Shown here: positions 14,822-18,708 of the stretch, one piece after another
How positions within the stretch are numbered: the stretch's first letter is position 1
How the letters are laid out: the number at the start of each line of letters is the position of its first letter
Source: Ruminococcus sp. UBA1409
GTDB lineage: Bacteria > Bacillota > Clostridia > Oscillospirales > Ruminococcaceae
DNA: 18,708 nt
NCBI GenBank assembly: GCA_002305045.1
Contig: DBPX01000018.1
Location: 2,607 to 21,314, forward strand
Direction: 5' to 3'
Translations under genes and position numbers: made by a program
Notes under the pieces: model-generated
The model's input: the letters and a program-made list of their open reading frames with translations, nothing else
What the model was told of the DNA's origin: nothing
Database searches by the model: none

Positions 14822-15685
14822 ATGCTTGAGAAGAATGTTGAGACCTTTATAGCCTGCGGCTCGGAGTATGAGGAGGCAAAAATCGTCCTGTTCGGCGCAC
14901 CCTTTGACTCCACAACCTCATACCGTCCCGGGGCGAGATTCGCCGGCAGGGCAATCAGAGGGGAGTCCTACGGAATCGAGACCTACAGCCCCTACCAGGA
15001 CGCCGATTTGGAGGACTGCAGGGTCTTTGACAGCGGAGAGCTGGAGCTTTGCATAGGAAGCAGCGAGGCGGCGCTTCTTGGGATATCGGAAAGGACGGCG
15101 GCAATCCTTGATGACGGCAAGCTTCCCATTATGCTAGGCGGCGAGCATCTTGTGACGCTGGGGGCTGTGAGGGAGGTCATAAAGCGCCATCCCGGGCTTA
15201 AGATAATCCACTTTGACGCTCACGCCGACCTGCGGGAGGACTATCTCGGGGCTAGGCTGTCGCACGCCTGCGTCATCCGCCGCTGTCATGAGCTTCTGGG
15301 GGACGGCAGCATCTTCCAGTTTGGAATCCGCTCGGGAGATAAATCCGAGTTCCTCTGGGCAAAAAAGGGTCACACCGAAATGAGGCGGTTTGATTTCGAG
15401 GGACTCTGCGGCGCTCTGGAGTCTATAAAGGGAAGCCCTGTTTATCTTACGGTCGACCTTGATGTCCTGGACCCCTCGGTATTCCCCGGGACAGGCACCC
15501 CGGAGGCGGGCGGAGTCAGCTTTACCGAGCTTTTAAACGCTATTTTGCTGGTCGCCAGAGGCTCCCGGCTGGTCGGCTGCGATATCTGCGAGCTTAGCCC
15601 TATTTACGACCAGAGCGGAGTCTCGACGGCGGTTGCCTGCAAGCTCCTGAGAGAGCTTATAATAGCGGTCAGCGCAGGGCTTTGA
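14822..15685 (+). CDS. speB: agmatinase-family ureohydrolase
   Basis: This 287-residue arginase/agmatinase-superfamily enzyme with two Mn2+ ions hydrolyses a guanidino group to release urea. Metal-site motifs are complete: GGEH (His109), FDAHADLR (Asp132, His134, Asp136) and VDLDVLDPS (Asp212, Asp214), followed by the typical PGTGTPEAGG. Length is normal. AAAGGAG precedes ATG 14822, 15 bases after the speE stop. With SpeA upstream, the simplest reaction is agmatine to putrescine + urea. With aminopropyl-transfer genes around it, N1-aminopropylagmatine to spermidine + urea, as in Thermus, is an equally interesting choice; sequence alone does not decide. A 436-base non-coding gap with leader modules separates it from the next polyamine gene, so the cluster may be two transcription units. 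Confidence 0.9.
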   Translation: MLEKNVETFIACGSEYEEAKIVLFGAPFDSTTSYRPGARFAGRAIRGESYGIETYSPYQDADLEDCRVFDSGELELCIGSSEAALLGISERTAAILDDGKLPIMLGGEHLVTLGAVREVIKRHPGLKIIHFDAHADLREDYLGARLSHACVIRRCHELLGDGSIFQFGIRSGDKSEFLWAKKGHTEMRRFDFEGLCGALESIKGSPVYLTVDLDVLDPSVFPGTGTPEAGGVSFTELLNAILLVARGSRLVGCDICELSPIYDQSGVSTAVACKLLRELIIAVSAGL

Positions 15686-15732
15686 AAAGGTGCTGCATAA
15701 GATGGGAAGCCTAATTTGGGATGTTCCACGGG

Positions 15733-15885
15733 AAACCCGTCCGGGGTGTCCCCATGAAAGGGAGTGTCTCCGCACGAAAACGGGTAACATGAAAAAACCC
15801 GTCCGGGGTGTCCCCATGAGGGCTGACCCCATGATAAAAATAGATTTTTGAAAGGATGAATGAATTGAAGAAGCCAAGCTTCTAA
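15733..15885 (+). repeat. leader module 2, with a copied iorA start
   Basis: It contains two 24-base AAACCCGT...CCCCATG units (15733-15756 and 15795-15818). The span 15746-15820 matches module 1. After it, 31 bases (15843-15873) are identical to 7360-7390, covering the iorA ribosome site and first codons. The copied start then leaves iorA similarity and hits TAA at 15883-15885, leaving a mini-frame from ATG 15856 with 9 codons (MNELKKPSF). It is thus either a duplicated 5' end of iorA or a shared mobile leader. It has no protein of useful size. Confidence 0.7.
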
Positions 15886-15956
15886 GCAAGGATTAAGGCA
15901 TGGGCATGAAAAGGAGCAATTAAAATGAATCGCCCCTGACCTGGGAGCTTTAATAT

Positions 15957-15987
15957 GTATTTTGTCAGGGTTCCCCTGACAAAATAC
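15957..15987. other. 14-bp perfect hairpin in the speB-dehydrogenase gap
   Basis: GTATTTTGTCAGGG (15957-15970), loop TTC, CCCTGACAAAATAC (15974-15987). There is no T-run on either side. Just upstream are two tiny overlapping frames, one (15925-15939, MNRP) with AAAAGGAG 8 bases before its ATG. It could be an operator, an mRNA processing or stability stem, or a pausing site between the two halves of the cluster. Confidence 0.5.
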
Positions 15988-16002
15988 ACCTCAATCGGCG
16001 CA

Positions 16003-16025
16003 GGCTTAAAAAGAATTTTTAAGCC
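16003..16025. terminator. AT-rich 10-bp hairpin, possible terminator after speB
   Basis: GGCTTAAAAA (16003-16012), loop GAA, TTTTTAAGCC (16016-16025). The T-run is inside the stem rather than after it, so termination would be weak. The placing, after speB and before module 3, fits a boundary between two transcription units. Confidence 0.35.
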
Positions 16026-16059
16026 GTGAGCCAAGCGGAGCCGATGCAGGAAGGGGTTA

Positions 16060-16116
16060 CATGGGGAAACCCGTCCGGGGAGTCCCCATGGTGTAAATTG
16101 ATTTTTGAAAGGATGA
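16060..16116 (+). repeat. leader module 3, before the carboxyspermidine dehydrogenase gene
   Basis: It holds the fourth 24-base unit (16067-16090), here flanked so that CATGGGGA (16060-16067) and TCCCCATG (16083-16090) are inverted repeats. After it, 22 bases (16095-16116) are identical to 7355-7376 before iorA and include the ribosome site AAAGG. The dehydrogenase start ATG 16122 lies 9 bases after AAAGG. Confidence 0.7.
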
Positions 16117-16121
16117 TAAGA

Positions 16122-17381
16122 ATGGGTAAGCTTTTGGTAATAGGCTGCGGAGGGGTTGCCTCTGTGGCGATACAAAAATGCGCCGCCAACTCCGGCGTTT
16201 TCAGCGAGATATGCATAGCCAGCCGGACGGTTGAAAAGTGCGACGCCCTGAAAAGTGCGCTGGAGGGCAAAACCAAGGCGATAATAACCACCAAAAGGGT
16301 GGACGCCGACTCAAGGGAGCAGCTGGTGGAGCTTATTGACAGGGTCAAGCCGGAGGTTGTTTTAAACCTTGCGCTTCCCTATCAGGACCTTACAGTCATG
16401 GACGCCTGCTTAGAAACCGGCGTACACTATGTCGACACCGCCAACTACGAGCCGGAGGACACTCAGGACCCTGAATGGAGGAAAATCTACGAGAGCCGCT
16501 GTGAAAGGGAGGGCTTCACCGCCTATTTTGACTACTCCTGGCAGTGGGCATACAGGGAGCGCTTTAAATCAGCCGGGCTGACGGCGCTTCTTGGAAGCGG
16601 CTTCGACCCAGGCGTCACCAGCGTCTTTACCGCCTACGCTAAGAAGCACTATTTCGATGAAATTCACTATATTGACATCCTGGACTGCAACGGCGGAGAC
16701 CACGGCTATCCCTTTGCGACAAACTTCAACCCCGAGATAAACCTAAGAGAGGTGTCGGCGAACGGCTCCTACTGGGAGGACGGGCACTGGGTCGAGACCC
16801 GCCCGATGGAGATAAAAAGGGAGTACGAGTTTGACGGAGTCGGGAAAAAGGATATGTATCTTTTGCACCACGAGGAGATAGAGTCCCTTGCCAAAAACCT
16901 CCCCGAGGTAAAAAGAATCCGCTTTTTCATGACCTTCGGCGAGAGCTACCTTACGCATATGAAATGCCTTGAGAATGTCGGGATGCTCAGCACCGAGCCG
17001 ATAGTCTACGAGGGCAGAAAAATCGTCCCGATACAGTTTTTGAAGGCTCTTCTTCCAGACCCGGCGTCCTTAGGTCCTAGGACTAAGGGGAAAACAAACA
17101 TCGGCTGTATTTTCACGGGAGTCAAGGACGGTGTGGAAAAATCCGTCTATATCTACAACATCTGCGACCATCAGGAGTGCTACAGAGAGCTTGGCTCGCA
17201 GGCGATATCCTATACGACCGGCGTCCCCGCAATGATAGGAGCCATGCTTGTAATGAACGGAAGCTGGCGTGTCCCCGGGGTTTATAACCTCGAGGAGCTT
17301 GACCCCGACCCGTTTATGGAGGCTCTAAGCGTCTGGGGGCTTCCCTGGACGGTGGACGAAAATCCCAAGCTGGTGGACTAG
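16122..17381 (+). CDS. carboxy(nor)spermidine synthase/dehydrogenase, saccharopine dehydrogenase-like
   Basis: The 419-residue protein belongs to the saccharopine dehydrogenase/LYS1-like family and matches carboxynorspermidine dehydrogenase (CASDH) in length and motifs: an N-terminal Rossmann loop VIGCGGVA (6-13), SRTVEKC, NLALPYQDLTVMDAC, HYVDTANYEP, the characteristic YFDYSWQWAY and GSGFDPGVTSVF. CASDH joins aspartate semialdehyde to a diamine (putrescine or diaminopropane) and reduces the imine with NAD(P)H, giving carboxyspermidine or carboxynorspermidine. A recently described variant uses agmatine to make carboxyaminopropylagmatine. ATG 16122 is chosen over in-frame ATG 16113 because AAAGG lies 9 bases upstream. 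The frame is open further upstream through the repeat module, but that part is not family-like. The next gene starts directly at its stop codon. Confidence 0.9.
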   Translation: MGKLLVIGCGGVASVAIQKCAANSGVFSEICIASRTVEKCDALKSALEGKTKAIITTKRVDADSREQLVELIDRVKPEVVLNLALPYQDLTVMDACLETGVHYVDTANYEPEDTQDPEWRKIYESRCEREGFTAYFDYSWQWAYRERFKSAGLTALLGSGFDPGVTSVFTAYAKKHYFDEIHYIDILDCNGGDHGYPFATNFNPEINLREVSANGSYWEDGHWVETRPMEIKREYEFDGVGKKDMYLLHHEEIESLAKNLPEVKRIRFFMTFGESYLTHMKCLENVGMLSTEPIVYEGRKIVPIQFLKALLPDPASLGPRTKGKTNIGCIFTGVKDGVEKSVYIYNICDHQECYRELGSQAISYTTGVPAMIGAMLVMNGSWRVPGVYNLEELDPDPFMEALSVWGLPWTVDENPKLVD

Positions 17382-18530
17382 ATGCAAAGGCTTTTTGACG
17401 GTCTTAAAACTCCCTGCTATGTTATAGACGAAAACAGGCTCCTTGATAATCTTAGGATATTAAAGAGCGTCTCCGATTCGACCGGCTGTAAAATACTTCT
17501 TGCCCAGAAGGCGTTTAGCTGCTACGGAGTCTATGACATGATATCTGAGTATCTTGCCGGAGCGACCTCCAGCGGGCTTTACGAGGCAAGACTCTGTCAC
17601 AAATATATGCCAGGGAGAGAAAATCACATCTACTCCCCCGCCTTCAGGGAGGAGGAGCTTGGCGAGATTTTTAAAATCTGCAATCATATAGTCTTTAACT
17701 CCCTAAGACAGCTCGAGCTGTACGGCAAAAGAGCTAAAGACGCCGGGCTTTCGGTGGGTCTTAGGATAAATCCCGAGAGGTCCACGCAAAGGGGTCACGC
17801 CATCTACGACCCCTGCGCCCCGGGGAGCAGGCTGGGAGTCACTAAGGACGAGCTAAAGGAGGGCTTTTTGCGCTCGCCCCGGCTTTTTGAGCTTTTAGAC
17901 GGGCTTCACTTCCACACCCTCTGCGAGCAAAATTCCGACGACCTTGAGCTGACCCTTGACGCCGTTGAGGACAGGTTTTCCTTCCTCCTTCCCAAAATGA
18001 AATGGCTTAATCTTGGCGGAGGCCACCATATAACAAGGGAGGATTACGATATCCCGAGGCTGGCTGGGCTGATAGAGCGTCTAAAAAGCGTCTACGGGCT
18101 TGCTGTCTATCTTGAGCCCGGGGAGGCTGTTGCGCTGAACGCCGGCTATCTTGTCACCACCGTGCTGGAGGCCCAAAGAAGAGACAAGCCGGTTTTGATT
18201 CTCGACGCCTCCGCCGCCTGCCATATGCCGGATGTCCTCGAGATGCCGTACCGTCCCCCGATTTACGGCTCCGGCTTGCCTGGGGAGAAAAGCTATAGCT
18301 ATATTCTTGGCTGCCCCACCTGTCTTGCGGGGGATGTTATAGGCGAGTATTCCTTTGACTCCGAGCTTAAGGAGGGCGACAGGCTGGTGCTTCAAGACAT
18401 GGCGATATACTCGATGGTTAAAAACAACACCTTTAACGGTATGCCGCTGCCCTCGATATACCTTATGCGTGACGGCGTATGCCGCCTCTGGAAGAGCTTT
18501 GGCTATCAGGACTTTGAGGCAAGGCTGTAA
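17382..18530 (+). CDS. nspC: carboxynorspermidine/carboxyspermidine decarboxylase
   Basis: The 382-residue PLP enzyme of the alanine racemase-like fold (type III) decarboxylates carboxy(nor)spermidine to (nor)spermidine, the step after the neighbouring dehydrogenase. The PLP lysine is in LAQKAFS (Lys43). Other family features are ATSSGLYEAR, FHTLCEQ (177-183), the phosphate-binding GGGHH (212-216), EPGEA (245-249) and GCPTCLAGD (310-318) with the cysteine expected near the active site. ATG 17382 follows the dehydrogenase TAG with no gap and only a weak ribosome site, so translation is probably coupled. The stop is 21 bases from the stop of the opposing collagen-like gene. Ornithine or diaminopimelate decarboxylases are distant relatives, but CPTCLAGD and the gene pair argue for NspC. 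Confidence 0.93.
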   Translation: MQRLFDGLKTPCYVIDENRLLDNLRILKSVSDSTGCKILLAQKAFSCYGVYDMISEYLAGATSSGLYEARLCHKYMPGRENHIYSPAFREEELGEIFKICNHIVFNSLRQLELYGKRAKDAGLSVGLRINPERSTQRGHAIYDPCAPGSRLGVTKDELKEGFLRSPRLFELLDGLHFHTLCEQNSDDLELTLDAVEDRFSFLLPKMKWLNLGGGHHITREDYDIPRLAGLIERLKSVYGLAVYLEPGEAVALNAGYLVTTVLEAQRRDKPVLILDASAACHMPDVLEMPYRPPIYGSGLPGEKSYSYILGCPTCLAGDVIGEYSFDSELKEGDRLVLQDMAIYSMVKNNTFNGMPLPSIYLMRDGVCRLWKSFGYQDFEARL

Positions 18531-18544
18531 GCCGGCTACCGGCT
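18530..18544. other. short hairpin between convergent genes
   Basis: AGCCGG-CTA-CCGGCT begins at the last base of the nspC stop codon. There is no T-run after it, so termination would be weak. It lies in the 21-base gap between nspC and the collagen-like gene. Confidence 0.3.
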
Positions 18545-18551
18545 GTTGTGC

Positions 18552-18708
18552 TTAGCGAAGCGGCTTGGTAGCGCCCGTTGCGCCTGTAGCGCCGGTAGCT
18601 CCGGTCGGACCCGTGGGACCAGTAGGACCTGTAGCCCCGGTGGGACCCGTTGCTCCAGTAGCTCCAGAGCCGGTGGCGCCTGTTGCTCCTGTCGGACCAG
18701 TGGGACCT
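18552..18708 (-). CDS. collagen-like repeat protein, C-terminal end (partial)
   Basis: The minus-strand frame from the window edge encodes 15 Gly-X-Y triplets (GPT and GAT), then KPLR and TAA (18552-18554). One interruption, GS before GAT, breaks the register after the fourth triplet. Clostridial and Bacillus collagen-like surface or spore proteins usually end in a globular domain after the repeat; here the protein stops four residues after the last triplet, so the 3' end may have been lost. The stop faces nspC at 21 bases. The 5' part is outside the window. Together with the fragment at 1-234 it means both window ends lie in collagen-like repeats of the same strand. Confidence 0.7.
   Translation of the reverse strand, partial: GPTGPTGATGATGSGATGATGPTGATGPTGPTGPTGATGATGATGATKPLR

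Noticed and set aside
16026..16121. N-terminal extension of the carboxyspermidine dehydrogenase
   Set aside because: The frame passes through leader module 3 and gives non-family residues; the Rossmann strand starts right after ATG 16122.
235..18560. CGCTAAGC/CGCTAGGC near both collagen-like breaks (minus strand) as attachment-site cores
   Set aside because: One mismatch in eight bases is too weak, and rejoining there would leave an in-frame stop in the collagen-like gene.
1..18708. Window as a closed circle joining the two collagen-like pieces into one gene
   Set aside because: No end overlap was seen, joining 1 to 18708 leaves one extra base and breaks the reading frame, and there is no replication gene.

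Overview
The window reads as chromosomal DNA of an anaerobic, amino-acid-using member of the Clostridia (Firmicutes). This rests on AGGAGG-type ribosome sites, a zinc-ribbon large serine recombinase, Bacillus-type arginine decarboxylase, Gly-Pro-Thr/Gly-Ala-Thr collagen-like repeats and a ferredoxin-linked 2-oxoacid oxidoreductase. Genus cannot be named from the sequence alone. No rRNA, tRNA or CRISPR array was seen.

Layout. 1-3105 is an accessory region: a collagen-like gene fragment (minus strand), a truncated copy of a cloverleaf-folding repeat, a minus-strand serine recombinase (504-2120) with a small overlapping upstream gene, long inverted repeats on both sides of these two genes, a second cloverleaf repeat, a strong rho-independent terminator and an isolated strong promoter. 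3106-3903 (minus) is a metal-dependent amidohydrolase, divergent from 4002-11481 (plus): acyl-CoA ligase, Na+/solute symporter, indolepyruvate:ferredoxin oxidoreductase subunits IorA and IorB, a PaaK-type aryl-CoA ligase and a double-ACT-domain protein. This set fits uptake, CoA activation and ferredoxin-linked interconversion of aryl acids and aryl-pyruvates, that is, aromatic amino acid breakdown or reductive resynthesis, with an amino-acid-sensing ACT protein at the end.

11482-12460 is about 980 bases without a convincing gene. It holds the third cloverleaf repeat, a good promoter, a structured stretch that may be a small RNA or a regulated leader, and a terminator. 12461-18530 (plus) is a polyamine cluster: arginine decarboxylase, spermidine synthase-like aminopropyltransferase, agmatinase-family ureohydrolase, carboxy(nor)spermidine dehydrogenase and carboxy(nor)spermidine decarboxylase. 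It encodes parts of two different ways of adding an aminopropyl group, and the SpeE-like protein lacks several usual acidic residues. The window ends in the C-terminal end of a minus-strand collagen-like gene.

Three kinds of non-coding structure recur and are the most unusual content: (i) a ~160-base repeat in three same-direction copies that folds into a closed stem with three arms, with compensatory changes between copies; (ii) a leader module rich in GTGTCCCCATG with a common ribosome site, placed before iorA and (twice) before the carboxyspermidine dehydrogenase gene; (iii) inverted repeats of 13, 11, 18 and 11 matched bases flanking the recombinase unit.
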